Of a stretch of 47,442 nucleotides of DNA, positions 1-8,667 are shown piece after piece. Origin of the DNA: Halobacteriales archaeon QS_1_68_17 (GTDB lineage Archaea > Halobacteriota > Halobacteria > Halobacteriales > Haloarculaceae). The position numbers were made by a program, and so were the translations under genes. Within the stretch, counting starts at the first letter, position 1; each line of letters begins with the position of its first letter. The stretch lies in contig PXRG01000019.1 in NCBI GenBank assembly GCA_003021105.1, forward strand, positions 1 to 47,442. The letters are read 5' to 3'. The notes under the pieces were generated by a model. The model was not told the DNA's origin, did not search any database, and saw only the letters and a program-made list of their open reading frames with translations.

Positions 1-2
1 AG

Positions 3-791
3 TCGACGTACGGCGGCCGCAACGACTACCAGACCGACCAGGAGGACTCCGAGCGCGAACTCAAGCGGATCGTCAACGAGGCCCACGAACGCGGCGGCAA
101 GGTGTTGATCCCCGCGTTCGCGGTCGGCCGCTCCCAGGAGATCATGCTGGTGCTCGAAGAGGCGATGCGCAGCGGCGACGTCCCGACGATGCCGGTCCAC
201 CTGGACGGGATGATCTGGGAGGCGACGGCCATCCACACGACCTACCCCGAGTACCTCCGCGACGACCTCCGGGACCGCATCTTCCACGAGGACGAGAACC
301 CGTTCCTGGCCGACCAGTTCAACCACATCGACGGCGGCGAGGAGGAACGCCGCGAGGTCACCGACGAGGGCCCGGCCGTCGTCCTCTCGACCTCGGGGAT
401 GATCACGGGCGGCCCGATCATGTCCTGGCTCGAACTGCTGGGGACCGATCCCGACTCGAACATGGTGTTCGTCGGCTACCAGGCACAGGGGACGCTGGGC
501 CGCCGCATCCAGAACGGCTGGGAGGAGATCCCGATGCGCAACGGCAACGGGGGCGGCCGCGGCAACACCCTCTCGCTCCGGATGAACGTCGAAACCGTCG
601 ACGGCTTCTCCGGCCACGCCGACCGCCAGGGCCTGGAGAACTTCGTCCGGACGATGAACCCTCGCCCGGAGAAAGTCCTCTGTGTCCACGGCGACGAGTC
701 GTCCGTACAGGACCTCTCCTCGGCGCTGTACCACGAGTTCAACATGCGCACGTTCGCGCCGAAGAATCTGGAGACCTTCCGCTTCCTCTGA
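3..791 (+). CDS. fttA: FttA (aCPSF1) transcription-termination ribonuclease, 3' part
   Basis: C-terminal 262 residues of the archaeal beta-CASP metallo-beta-lactamase ribonuclease that cleaves nascent RNA and terminates transcription. The frame is open from base 3, so the N-terminal KH domains and the first metal motifs lie outside the window. Visible are the beta-CASP segment PAFAVGRSQE (motif A region), STSGMITGGP, the motif B region GFSGHAD and the motif C region CVHGD. The C-terminus EFNMRTFAPKNLETFRFL is typical of FttA. The next gene converges from the other strand about 410 bp away. Confident of the family; the aCPSF1 assignment rather than a second beta-CASP paralogue is from motif recognition only. 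Confidence 0.9.
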   Translation, partial: STYGGRNDYQTDQEDSERELKRIVNEAHERGGKVLIPAFAVGRSQEIMLVLEEAMRSGDVPTMPVHLDGMIWEATAIHTTYPEYLRDDLRDRIFHEDENPFLADQFNHIDGGEEERREVTDEGPAVVLSTSGMITGGPIMSWLELLGTDPDSNMVFVGYQAQGTLGRRIQNGWEEIPMRNGNGGGRGNTLSLRMNVETVDGFSGHADRQGLENFVRTMNPRPEKVLCVHGDESSVQDLSSALYHEFNMRTFAPKNLETFRFL

Positions 792-1204
792 CCGCGAACG
801 GAACCCGAACTACCTCGATCCCACACACCGCGCGCGGAGCGACGGCGACGCGGAGCGACCGCCGATTCTCGTCTGCCGACGGATCGCTCGACCAGCGAAT
901 TTGTAAAAGAAATTGGAACAGGCCAGGATGGCGGCTCGCTGACGAAAACCGGTCTATCACCGTCCAGCGGGATCGAGAGCCACGCTATCCCGATATATTT
1001 CTTCCGGCCGGGACCGCCGAATTGAAACCGAGATTACGGGTGCAGATCCTCTAATATTAGATATTCGGTGCGCTGTACGCGCGAAATCGAGTTCAGGTCG
1101 TCCGACCCGGAATTTCAAAAACTTCGAAGGCAGACTCCCGCGACCGGACGCACTCCCTGGGGGGTTCCGGCGCGGCAGTTACATGGCTATGGTTGTAATC
1201 CCGC
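792..1204. other. Convergent intergenic region with an AT-rich palindrome
   Basis: About 410 bp between the convergent fttA and IclR-type genes, with no ORF I would support. The second half is AT-richer than the surroundings. It holds a perfect 12-bp palindrome, TCTAATATTAGA, at 1050-1061 and a TATA-like stretch CGATATATTTC near 990-1000. It may hold termination signals for both genes or an unannotated small RNA; neither can be shown from sequence alone. Confidence 0.5.
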
Positions 1205-1990
1205 TCACTCTATGTTCGACGTCTCGATATTGAGTTCGATGACGTTCGCGGCCCGCTTTACCTTCTCCGGGATGGCCTGCCGGAAGGCCTCGTCTTTCAT
1301 CCGGCTGACCGGGGCGGAGACGCTGATCGCGCCGAGGACGTCGCCCTCGTTGTCCCGGACCGGCGCGCCGACGGCCCGGAGGCCCTTGATCTCCTCCTCG
1401 TCGTTGGTCGCGTAGCCGCGGTCGCGGATCTCCGCCAGTTCCTCGAAGAGGCGTTCCTCGGTCGTGATCGTGTTCTCGGTCCTGGCGGGCAGGCCGTGTT
1501 CCGCGACGATCTCGGACACCCGCGACTCGGGGAGATACGCCAGCACCGCCTTCCCGGTCGAGGTGTAGTGCATGTAGTCGGGCTTCTCCAGATTCAGCGT
1601 GTGGTAGTCCTTCCCGACCGCTTTCTCGCCTTCCCCCTTGTAGATGTGGATGCCGCGCCCGTACTCCTCGGCCATCAGGTGGGCGAACTCGCCCGTCTCG
1701 TCGGCCAGCTTGTCCGTCTCCTCCTTCCCGGCGTTGTAGAGGTCCGACTGGTGTTTGACGTACTCGCCCAGCGCCAGGAACCGGAGGCTCAGTTTGTAGG
1801 TCGTCCCCTCCTGGACGACGAGCCGGTTTTCCCGCAGTGTCGCCAGGTGGTTGTAGACCGCCGCCTTCGAGATGTCGAGGTGATCTGCCAGCTCCGTCAC
1901 GCCCGCGCCGTCCAGCTCCTCCAGGCTCCGCATGATCTCGACCGTCGTGTCGACCGTTTTCAGCCGGCGGGGCGACGTTCCATCTGGCAT
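1205..1990 (-). CDS. IclR family transcriptional regulator
   Basis: A 261-residue IclR-type regulator. Residues about 8-70 form the winged helix-turn-helix (TVEIMRSLEELDGAGVTELA, then SKAAVYNHLATLRENRLV). Residues about 85-255 form the IclR effector-binding domain, with the usual YMHYTSTGKAVLAYLP stretch. The ATG at 1990 is preferred over an upstream in-frame codon at 2005 because a TATA-like CTAAACC (reverse strand, 2014-2020) ends about 24 nt upstream, fitting a leaderless transcript. It is divergent from a flavoprotein gene and next to transporter and MttB genes, so it probably controls that catabolic block. The effector is unknown. Confidence 0.9.
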   Translation of the reverse strand: MPDGTSPRRLKTVDTTVEIMRSLEELDGAGVTELADHLDISKAAVYNHLATLRENRLVVQEGTTYKLSLRFLALGEYVKHQSDLYNAGKEETDKLADETGEFAHLMAEEYGRGIHIYKGEGEKAVGKDYHTLNLEKPDYMHYTSTGKAVLAYLPESRVSEIVAEHGLPARTENTITTEERLFEELAEIRDRGYATNDEEEIKGLRAVGAPVRDNEGDVLGAISVSAPVSRMKDEAFRQAIPEKVKRAANVIELNIETSNIE

Positions 1991-2005
1991 GTTGACCGAT
2001 AGCAC

Positions 2006-2445
2006 GCCGACGAGGTTTAGTTGTTTGCATTTCGAAAACCCTTTTGGAAGGGTAGCCGATCCGATCCTCGGCGTCTAGCGAGCCATTTTCGCCGAATCAA
2101 GCGTCTCCTCCCCGATCTGCTCTGTCCTGGTTGTTGCGAGTTCGTATGCGAGATGAAAACACTGCCGCGTCCGGTCAACGCCCCGTTCCCCTACATCGCG
2201 GCCGCAGGACGCGTCGATTCACGGTTCTGGATGGTTTTTTCTTTCAAAAACCGGCCCGATCCCCGTCGCATCCCGCTGGAATCGGAGTTTCGGCCGCTGT
2301 TCGGCCGGCAATCGCCGGTCCGCCCGGACCGAACGGGTCAGTGACGGGCCGCGTTCTATTCGGCCTGGAAAAACGCGGCCCCGGTGGATCCCGGCTCCAG
2401 CACACCCGGCGGAGTTTTATACTCGGCGGGCCAATCCCGGCTGAG
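2006..2445. promoter_or_regulatory. Divergent promoter region between the IclR gene and the flavoprotein gene
   Basis: A 440-bp divergent intergenic region. TATA-like boxes face both ways: CTAAACC on the minus strand (2014-2020) for the regulator and TTTTATA on the plus strand (2415-2421), 24 nt before the flavoprotein ATG. A short inverted repeat ACCCTT-TTGG-AAGGGT lies at 2038-2053, just upstream of the regulator's TATA box, and could be an operator. Operator function is inference. Confidence 0.5.
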
Positions 2446-3619
2446 ATGACCGCAGGAGCGGAGCTACCGGAACGGGCCGACGTGGTCGTCGTCGGCGGGG
2501 GTATCGTCGGGACGAGTACAGCGTACTTTCTCACCAGCAGGACCGACCGAGACGTTCTCCTCGTCGAGAAAGACCGGATCGCGGGGGGATCGACCGGCGA
2601 CTCGTCCGCGATTTTGCGCCACCACTACGGGGCCGACGAGACCTACGCCCGGATGGCCAAGTGGAGCCACGAGTTCTACCGCGAGTTCGAGGAGCGGACC
2701 GGCGAGCGGATCGCCTACGCCCCGAACCCGCTGGTCCGTCTGGGCCAGCGCGGCCGAGATCCTGCGCGACCTCGACCTGCCCGTGTCCCGCCAGGAGGGC
2801 GCGGAGATCACCGAGACCTATCCCATGCTCTCGCCGGGCGAGGCGGACGTCGGGGTCACCGACGAGTCGGCCGCCTACTCGGACGGCGCGGACGCAGCAG
2901 GCGGATTCGCCAGGGCAGCCGAGTCCGAGGGCGCGACCGTCGTCACCGGCGTCGAGGTCGAGAACGTCCACGCCGCGGACGGGGCCGTGACCGGCGTGGC
3001 GACCACCGAGGGCCGGGTCGACGCCGACGCCGTTGTCCTGGCGGTCGGTCCCTGGACGCCGGAGTTCGTCGCACCGCTGGGCGTCGACGTGCCGATCCGC
3101 CGCCGCCGCGAGAAGGTACTCATCCTCGAACCGGACGGCGAGTATCTCGACGACTACCCGGACATCGTGCCGACGACGAGTCCCCCCGGCGCTGACTGGT
3201 ACATCCGGTCGGACTTCAGCGACGGCGTCCTGGTGGCGACCCACCACACAGGGGAACCCGCCGACCCCGACACCTACTCGGACACCCCCGAGGAGGACGT
3301 CATGCTCGAGATGATCGACCGCGTGGGCGAGTTCGTCCCCGAACTGGCCGACGCAAGACTGCGGGGCCGCTACTGTGGCATCTACTCGGACACGCCCGAC
3401 CGCGATTTCGTCATCGACCGGGCGGGTCCCGACGGCTGTTACCTCGCCTGTGGCTTCTCCGGCCACGGGTTCAAGCACGGCCCCATCGTCGGCCGGATCC
3501 TCTCGGACCTGGTCGTCGAGGGCGAAACGGACCTGGTCGACACCTCGAAGTTCTCGCTCGACCGGTTCGGGGACGACCCCTGGGGTGCCGACGAGGGCCG
3601 CCAGCTCCGTACCGACTGA
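2446..3619 (+). pseudogene. FAD-dependent oxidoreductase (DAO family), frameshifted
   Basis: A DAO-family flavoprotein, related to glycine, sarcosine and dimethylglycine oxidases, split over two frames. The first part (2446 to about 2745) carries the FAD dinucleotide motif VVVVGGGIVGTSTAYFL and reaches YAPNPLVRLG. The second part, in the +1 frame from about 2744, resumes at SAAEILRDLDLPVSRQEGAE and continues to GFSGHGFKHGPIVGRIL and the stop at 3619. At the junction a short stretch (roughly 8-14 residues) usual in the family is missing, so this looks like a small deletion not divisible by three. A hairpin (CGCTGG ... CCAGCG) spans 2730-2751. A TATA box 24 nt upstream supports the 2446 start. 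It may be a real pseudogene or a sequence error. An intact relative lies at 9491-10678. Confidence 0.75.
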
Positions 3620-4001
3620 CGGCGCGCCGGTCTCGCGGGTGCGGGACCGACAGTACCCGCCGGGTGCGCCAGACCCGACGCGAACCGACGGTCCCGGTCG
3701 GGGATCGCCGGCCGGCTCCGATACTCCCGGTGATTCGGCAGTCACGACGATATCGTCGCGGCCGCGCGGTCGCCGTGTCGTCGCGTCTTCGGGTGGTCGT
3801 CCGGTCGCGCAGTCGCGCGGACGGTGATGACGGTGATGCGCGGAAACGTGGACCGCGTCGTTCCGCGGGATCTTGGATGACGTTTCCGCGGAAACGTGGC
3901 TGTGCAGTTGCGCGGTCGCGCCATCCAGCCGCGGATCGGCGGTGTGGCCGCTGTGGACCGGCGTTCTCGAAATAATCAGCGACGAAGGACGGATCAGCGC
4001 G
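3620..4001. other. Convergent intergenic region with two perfect palindromes
   Basis: About 380 bp between the convergent flavoprotein and symporter genes, with no credible ORF. It contains a perfect 14-bp palindrome CGACGATATCGTCG (3745-3758) and a perfect 18-bp palindrome ACGTTTCCGCGGAAACGT (3880-3897). A half-copy, GCGGAAACGTGG, lies at 3840-3851. Being downstream of both genes, they are more likely RNA hairpins or protein sites unrelated to initiation than promoter operators. Confidence 0.5.
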
Positions 4002-5666
4002 TCAGATCGACGTGGCCGAGGGCAGGTCCGAGAAGGACTGCCGCTTTGCGAACTCGGTGACGACGCTCTCCTCGGTCACGGTGAGGCTGTCCATGATGTC
4101 GGTGGAGCCGCCGTCGGCCGTCGCCGGCCCGGGGCTGGAACTGCCGCCGGTGTACAGCGCGATCTCGTCCTCCATCGGACTCGAGATCTCGATGATCTGC
4201 TCGCTGACCTGCTCCTCCGGCGGTTCGGTCAGCAGGCTCACGATGATGTCACCGGCCAGGCTCAGGATGAGCACCGGCAGCACGAAGTAGTAGTCGAAGA
4301 TGCCCCGGCCGCCGATCACCGGCCCGCCAGAGAGGTACTGGCTCCAGGCGGCGGCACCGAAGAAGCCGATGAACATGCCGACGACCGCGCCGGCCCCGTT
4401 GGCCCGCTCCCACCACAGGCCGAGCACGAGCGGCGCGATGAACGTCGTCCCGAGGCCGCCCCACGCGAACGCGATGGCGGTGAAGACCGTGTCCGGCGTC
4501 GTCCAGGCGATCCCCGCCGCGATGGCACCGGCGACCAGCACGGCCGCCCGGGTCACCAGCACGACCTGGCGGTCGGACGCGTCCTGTGCGATGACGCCCT
4601 TGTAGGCGTCCTCGCCGACGGTGCTCCCGACCACCAGCAACTGCGAGTCGGCGGTGCTCATCACCGCGGCGACGATGCCGGCCAGGAGGATGCCGGCCAG
4701 CCACGGGGGCAGCGTCTCGACGATCATCTGGGGCGCCAGCGCGTCGACGTTCCCGATGTCGGGGAACAGCAGGATGCCCCCGAACGCCAGGATCGGGATG
4801 CCGACCAGCGCCAGGCCCTGGAACAGCGACATGATGAGCATGCCGTAGCCGATCGACGACGGCTTCTTCATGCTCATGTATCGCGTGACGCCGTGTGGCT
4901 GGGCCAGGAACGGTAACCCGAACCCGACGAGTACGATGATCGACACCCAGAGGCCGAGGCCGCTCTGGCCGGCCGTCCACGACGATACCGTCGCGTCGGT
5001 CGCCTGGTTGAACTCGTTGATCAGGTTGGCGAACCCGCCGAACTGGGCGATGGTCGCGATCGGGACCGCGATGGCCAGGACCATCATCAGGATGCCCTGC
5101 ATCACGTCGGTCAGCGACACGGCGAGGTACCCGCCGCCGAGCGTGTACCCGACCACGATGACGACCGTCAGGGCGAACCCGATGTCTTCGCCGAGTCCCA
5201 GGCCGTTGTTGATCGCGCTCGATCCCGCGAGGATCTGGGCGCCGACGTAGAAGAAGTAGAAGTACGCCGCGCCCGCCGCGGCCAGCAGGATCACCGAGGT
5301 GTAGCGCTTCCCGTAGCGCTTCCCGAGGAACTCGGGGAGCGTCAGCGCCTTCAGCAGCGTCGAGTACCGCCGGAGGCGCTTCGCCACGACGCCCCACGCC
5401 AGCAGGTTCCCGGGGATACACCAGAAGAACCACCACATCCCGAGGATCCCGGAGCTGTAGACGAACCCGGGGAAGCCGACCGTTAGCCAGCCACTCCAGA
5501 GACTCGCCTGCTCACTCAGCGTCGCCCAGACGATGTTCAGTCCGCGACCGCCGAGCAGGTAGTCGTCCTGGTCTTCGGTCGCGTTTGCGCCCCACACACC
5601 GATCGCCAGGACGGCGATCAGGTAGACGACGAACGTACCGAGGATGATCGGACTCGCCAGTGCCAT
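4002..5666 (-). CDS. SSS-family sodium/solute symporter (PutP-like)
   Basis: A 554-residue sodium:solute symporter of the PutP/PanF type, with about 13 hydrophobic helices over residues 5-470. Typical features are the early YLLGGRGL segment, GYTLGGGYLAVSLTDVMQG in the middle and AAVMSTADSQLLVVGST, which contains conserved sodium-site serines. A hydrophilic tail of about 80 residues follows the last helix. It starts 6 nt after the stop of a 54-residue membrane protein, so the two are one operon, transcribed divergently from the MttB homologue. Context suggests uptake of a methylated amine, betaine or amino acid; the substrate cannot be read from sequence. Confidence 0.9.
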   Translation of the reverse strand: MALASPIILGTFVVYLIAVLAIGVWGANATEDQDDYLLGGRGLNIVWATLSEQASLWSGWLTVGFPGFVYSSGILGMWWFFWCIPGNLLAWGVVAKRLRRYSTLLKALTLPEFLGKRYGKRYTSVILLAAAGAAYFYFFYVGAQILAGSSAINNGLGLGEDIGFALTVVIVVGYTLGGGYLAVSLTDVMQGILMMVLAIAVPIATIAQFGGFANLINEFNQATDATVSSWTAGQSGLGLWVSIIVLVGFGLPFLAQPHGVTRYMSMKKPSSIGYGMLIMSLFQGLALVGIPILAFGGILLFPDIGNVDALAPQMIVETLPPWLAGILLAGIVAAVMSTADSQLLVVGSTVGEDAYKGVIAQDASDRQVVLVTRAAVLVAGAIAAGIAWTTPDTVFTAIAFAWGGLGTTFIAPLVLGLWWERANGAGAVVGMFIGFFGAAAWSQYLSGGPVIGGRGIFDYYFVLPVLILSLAGDIIVSLLTEPPEEQVSEQIIEISSPMEDEIALYTGGSSSPGPATADGGSTDIMDSLTVTEESVVTEFAKRQSFSDLPSATSI

Positions 5667-5672
5667 CGTCGG

Positions 5673-5837
5673 TCACCCCTCGACCTGCTGGGCCTGTTGG
5701 CCAGCCTGTTGTTGCGACATCGACTCGATCAGTTCCTCCTCCTGCCGCTGGACGAGATACCAGTAGGCCAGCGACAGCGCCGGCCACACCGTGAGGTTGA
5801 TCACGATGTAAATCAGGAACTCGTTTGGCGCTACCAT
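5673..5837 (-). CDS. Small membrane protein, SSS symporter partner
   Basis: A 54-residue protein with one or two membrane segments (FLIYIVINLTVWPALSLAYW) and a glutamine-rich tail. Small hydrophobic subunits encoded just before an SSS transporter are a known arrangement, and the 6-nt gap to the symporter supports a joint role. The ATG at 5837 is chosen over an upstream in-frame codon at 5921 because a strong Shine-Dalgarno sequence (GGAGGGG, reverse strand 5844-5850) sits 6 nt upstream and the extra N-terminus is not membrane-like. A TATA box further upstream implies a leader of about 70 nt, unusual in a window dominated by leaderless genes. Confidence 0.75.
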   Translation of the reverse strand: MVAPNEFLIYIVINLTVWPALSLAYWYLVQRQEEELIESMSQQQAGQQAQQVEG

Positions 5838-6059
5838 CAGGCCCCCCTCCCGCTGACCGTGCCTGCCGTGCTCTCCGAGCGCACACCTCTGCAATTGAAT
5901 GGCATGACTCAGACATACCATATTGACAGGAGTATATAAATATTGTGCAGTATGCTACGCAGGCACAGACCCGCCGAATGCCGCTCCCGTGTGGCGATCA
6001 GCGGTTCGGACCACGAAAAAAGCTAAGTACGTGACCGCGGGATTACCTAAGGATAGCCG
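5838..6059. promoter_or_regulatory. Divergent promoter region, symporter operon / MttB homologue
   Basis: A 222-bp AT-richer region. For the minus-strand symporter operon there is a clear TATA box, AATATTTATATACT (5931-5944, read on the minus strand), and a Shine-Dalgarno site next to the 5837 start. For the plus-strand MttB gene the candidate is an A-rich AAAAAAGCTAAG stretch around 6015-6028 and a weak AAGGA before the ATG. Shared control of both units by the nearby IclR protein is inference. Confidence 0.55.
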
Positions 6060-7508
6060 ATGGAATACGATCTAGCGACAGTAGACGTTCCCGCGCCCGA
6101 GCGACTGACAGAAGAGGGGCTCGACGCGATCCACGAGACGTCGATCCGGATTCTGGAGGAGATCGGCATCGAGGTCGCCCACGACGAGGCTCGGCAGTTG
6201 CTCGACGACGCCGGGGCCGAGATCGACGGGGAACTGGTCTGTCTTCCCCGGAGCTTAGTCGAGGACTGCGTCGAAGCGGCCCCGGCGTCGTTTACCCTCC
6301 ACGGCCGGAACCCCGACCGGCACGTACACGTGGGCGGGGACGACTACGCGCTCGCGTCCGGCTACGGCGCGCCGAACGTCCTGACCTACGAGGACGGCCG
6401 CCGGAGTTCGACGATCGACGACTACGAGGTGCTCGCAAAACTGGCCCAGAGCGAGGACGTCATCACCTGCACCGGCTACAACCTCTGTGAGCCCAACGAC
6501 GTTCCCCAGGAGGTCAAACACTACGACATGATCGAGCGGTCGCTGGTGTTGACCGACAAGCCAGTCATGGGCTCCGTGTACGGCGAGGACCGGGCGAAGG
6601 CCTCGATCGAGATGGTATCGATCGCCAACGAGGACCCCGAGATGTCGAAACCCTACATGACCGGGGTGATAAACACGGTCCCGCCGCGGCAGTGGGACAC
6701 CCGGATGACCGGGGGACTGATGGAGTACGCGAAGCACAACCAGCCGACCCTGATCTCCGCGGTCGTGATGGCCAACGCCTCTGGACCCTCGACGATGGCG
6801 GGATCGCTGGCGCTGGCCAACGCCGAGATCCTCACCGGCATCGCCATCGCCCAGCAGGCGAACCCGGGCGTCCCGGTCGTCTACGGCCTGCCGGCCTCGA
6901 ACGTCGACGTCCGGTACGGCTCCTTCTCGATCGGGAGTCCCGAGGGTGCCCTGTTCGTCTCCTTCGCGGCCCAGATGGGCCGGTACTACGGGATCCCCTC
7001 GCGGGCCGGCGGGAACCTGACCGACGCCAAGACCGTCGGGGACCAGAGCGGCGCGGAGTCGATGCTCCAGATGCTCACGACGATGCACAGCGGCATCAAC
7101 TTCGTGCTCCACTCGGCGGGGATCATGAACTCCTACTCGACGGTCTCGCCGGAGAAGTACGTCCTCGACTGCGAGCGCATCCGGTACATCGAACGGTTCG
7201 CCGACGGTTACGCCCTGAACGAGGACACCTTCGCGCTCGACCTGCTCGCCGAGGTCGAACCCGGCGGTCACTTCCTGAACAAGCGACACACCCTGCAACA
7301 CTCCAAGACCGACCACTACATGTCCGACCTCTACGACCGGCAGTCCTACGACGACTGGGAGAGCCAGGGAGCGAAGTCGCCGTTCGAGCGCGCCCACGAA
7401 CGCGTCGAACAACTGCTCGACGAGTACGAGCGGCCACCGATCGACGACGACGTCCGGGCCGAACTGGAGTCGTTCGTCGACCGGGAACGCGAGGAAATCC
7501 TGGCCTAG
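6060..7508 (+). CDS. Trimethylamine methyltransferase (MttB) superfamily protein, non-pyrrolysine type
   Basis: A 482-residue member of the MttB superfamily (TIM-barrel corrinoid methyltransferases; relatives include pyrrolysine MttB and the glycine-betaine methyltransferase MtgB). The barrel covers nearly the whole protein. The conserved region GGNLTDAKTVGDQSGAESM lies at residues 317-335, where pyrrolysine MttB carries its amber-encoded residue. No in-frame TAG occurs inside this gene, so it is a non-pyrrolysine homologue; the natural stop is TAG. Neighbours are an SSS symporter, two DAO flavoproteins and an IclR regulator. The likely role is transfer of a methyl group from a quaternary amine such as a betaine. 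No corrinoid protein or methylcobalamin:acceptor enzyme is encoded in this window, so the methyl acceptor is unknown. Confidence 0.85.
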   Translation: MEYDLATVDVPAPERLTEEGLDAIHETSIRILEEIGIEVAHDEARQLLDDAGAEIDGELVCLPRSLVEDCVEAAPASFTLHGRNPDRHVHVGGDDYALASGYGAPNVLTYEDGRRSSTIDDYEVLAKLAQSEDVITCTGYNLCEPNDVPQEVKHYDMIERSLVLTDKPVMGSVYGEDRAKASIEMVSIANEDPEMSKPYMTGVINTVPPRQWDTRMTGGLMEYAKHNQPTLISAVVMANASGPSTMAGSLALANAEILTGIAIAQQANPGVPVVYGLPASNVDVRYGSFSIGSPEGALFVSFAAQMGRYYGIPSRAGGNLTDAKTVGDQSGAESMLQMLTTMHSGINFVLHSAGIMNSYSTVSPEKYVLDCERIRYIERFADGYALNEDTFALDLLAEVEPGGHFLNKRHTLQHSKTDHYMSDLYDRQSYDDWESQGAKSPFERAHERVEQLLDEYERPPIDDDVRAELESFVDREREEILA

Positions 7509-7510
7509 AA

Positions 7511-7642
7511 CTATCGCTTCGCGAGCGACTTTTCGTACCTGTTGACCAGGTAGAGGACGATGAACAGAATCATCGCAACGATTACAATTCCACCCGTCGC
7601 CAGGAACGCCCCGAACGATTGCAGTATGACGCTGCTTGCCAT
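7511..7642 (-). CDS. 43-residue single-helix membrane protein
   Basis: A small ORF converging on the MttB gene. Translation starts MASSVILQSFGAFLATGG, followed by a strong hydrophobic helix (residues 16-33, ending LFIVLYLV) and a basic tail RYEKSLAKR. A TATA-like box (CTATAATA, minus strand, about 7670-7677) ends 28 nt before the ATG, the spacing seen for leaderless haloarchaeal genes, which supports it as real. It lies 2 bp from the MttB stop. It could be another small transporter-associated protein; function unknown. Confidence 0.6.
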   Translation of the reverse strand: MASSVILQSFGAFLATGGIVIVAMILFIVLYLVNRYEKSLAKR

Positions 7643-7833
7643 GATTCGTTGGCATTTTACCGTAGGGGGTATTATAGCTACTGTTTATTTTCCCGTCTAA
7701 CCGTGAGTATTAATATCTGTACACGCTGGATCGTCCTGCCGTCCGGCGGTCGTCAGTGCCGGCGCGACCGGGTCGTGTGCCGGCCGGACACTCGCGCCAG
7801 CGGTATATGTCGCCGGGGACCCAATCGTGAGGC

Positions 7834-8034
7834 ATGCCCTGCGACCGGCCGATGGTGAGGTGCGCCGAATGTGGCCGCTATCTCACTGAGCGGGAGTGGG
7901 CGGCGAACGGGAAACGGTACGTACCGCTCGACCACGACACCGACACGCTCGCGGGCCTGCTCGGGGCGCTGTTTCTGGCCGGCGAGGTCCACCAGTTCTG
8001 TTCGCCCGCCTGCGAGGAACAGTTCGACCAGTAG
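7834..8034 (+). CDS. Small zinc-ribbon-like protein
   Basis: 66 residues with CAEC near the N-terminus (residues 10-13) and CSPAC near the C-terminus (residues 56-60), the pattern of small treble-clef or zinc-ribbon proteins common in haloarchaea. A TATA-like GGTATATG ends about 24 nt before the ATG, favouring this start over the in-frame ATG six codons downstream. Function unknown. Its stop lies 2 bp from the converging gene. Confidence 0.7.
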   Translation: MPCDRPMVRCAECGRYLTEREWAANGKRYVPLDHDTDTLAGLLGALFLAGEVHQFCSPACEEQFDQ

Positions 8035-8036
8035 CG

Positions 8037-8627
8037 TCACCGGGCGTCGGATTCGGCTTCCGGGTCGGACTCGGCCTCCGCGAGCGCCTCCTCGGTGACG
8101 TCACTGGGCGCGACGTCCTCCTCGATTATCTTCCCGGAGACGGAGTTGATTATCGTGACGGCCGGTTCCGCGGCCGACTCGGGGCCGGTCGGGACCAGCC
8201 AGTAGAGGTCGAACACGAAGTCCTCCCTGGTGACGTCCATGTCGGGCATGTTCCCGACCATCACGAACGTCGAAAAGTGAAACGAGATGTAGCGGCGGAT
8301 CACCGCACGGGACTTGTCGACGGCCGTGTCGTAGTCGACCCGCGGCTGGAGCAGGGCGTTCGCGGGCAGCGACCGCTGCTCTATGTCGGGGTACGTGTCG
8401 TTGCGGAGGCGGCCGCCGGTGAGCGCGTCCACTGTGACCGAGAGGCTCACCTCGCGGTCGGAGATGAACTTCCGTTCGAGCGTCACGTCGTACCCGAACA
8501 GGTACTTCGGGTACCCGACGACCCTGATCTCGTCGGGGGAGACCGGCCGGTTCGGATCGACCTTGGCCAGCGCCTGCTCGAGCGAGAGGTTCGGCGCGAT
8601 GACCGGAATCTCCGTGTCGTCAGTCAT
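8037..8627 (-). CDS. Conserved hypothetical protein
   Basis: A 196-residue soluble acidic protein with no domain I recognise. It has a beta-rich middle (FGYDVTLERKFISDREVSLS; FVFDLYWLVP) and ends in a charged tail EEALAEAESDPEAESDAR. No signal peptide or membrane segment. The C-terminal part, with INSVSGKII, faintly recalls PepSY-like proteins, but not strongly enough to name. Codon use matches the surroundings. Confidence 0.7.
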   Translation of the reverse strand: MTDDTEIPVIAPNLSLEQALAKVDPNRPVSPDEIRVVGYPKYLFGYDVTLERKFISDREVSLSVTVDALTGGRLRNDTYPDIEQRSLPANALLQPRVDYDTAVDKSRAVIRRYISFHFSTFVMVGNMPDMDVTREDFVFDLYWLVPTGPESAAEPAVTIINSVSGKIIEEDVAPSDVTEEALAEAESDPEAESDAR

Positions 8628-8667
8628 TGGTGATTCGAGTCGCCGCCCCGGCTAAACCCTTACGGAC

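Noticed and set aside
6060..7508. A possible amber-encoded pyrrolysine in the MttB homologue.
   Set aside because: No in-frame TAG inside the gene; TAG occurs only as the stop codon, so it is a non-pyrrolysine family member.
6255..7655. Minus-strand frame of 466 codons opposite the MttB gene.
   Set aside because: Antisense shadow of a real gene, without domain features.
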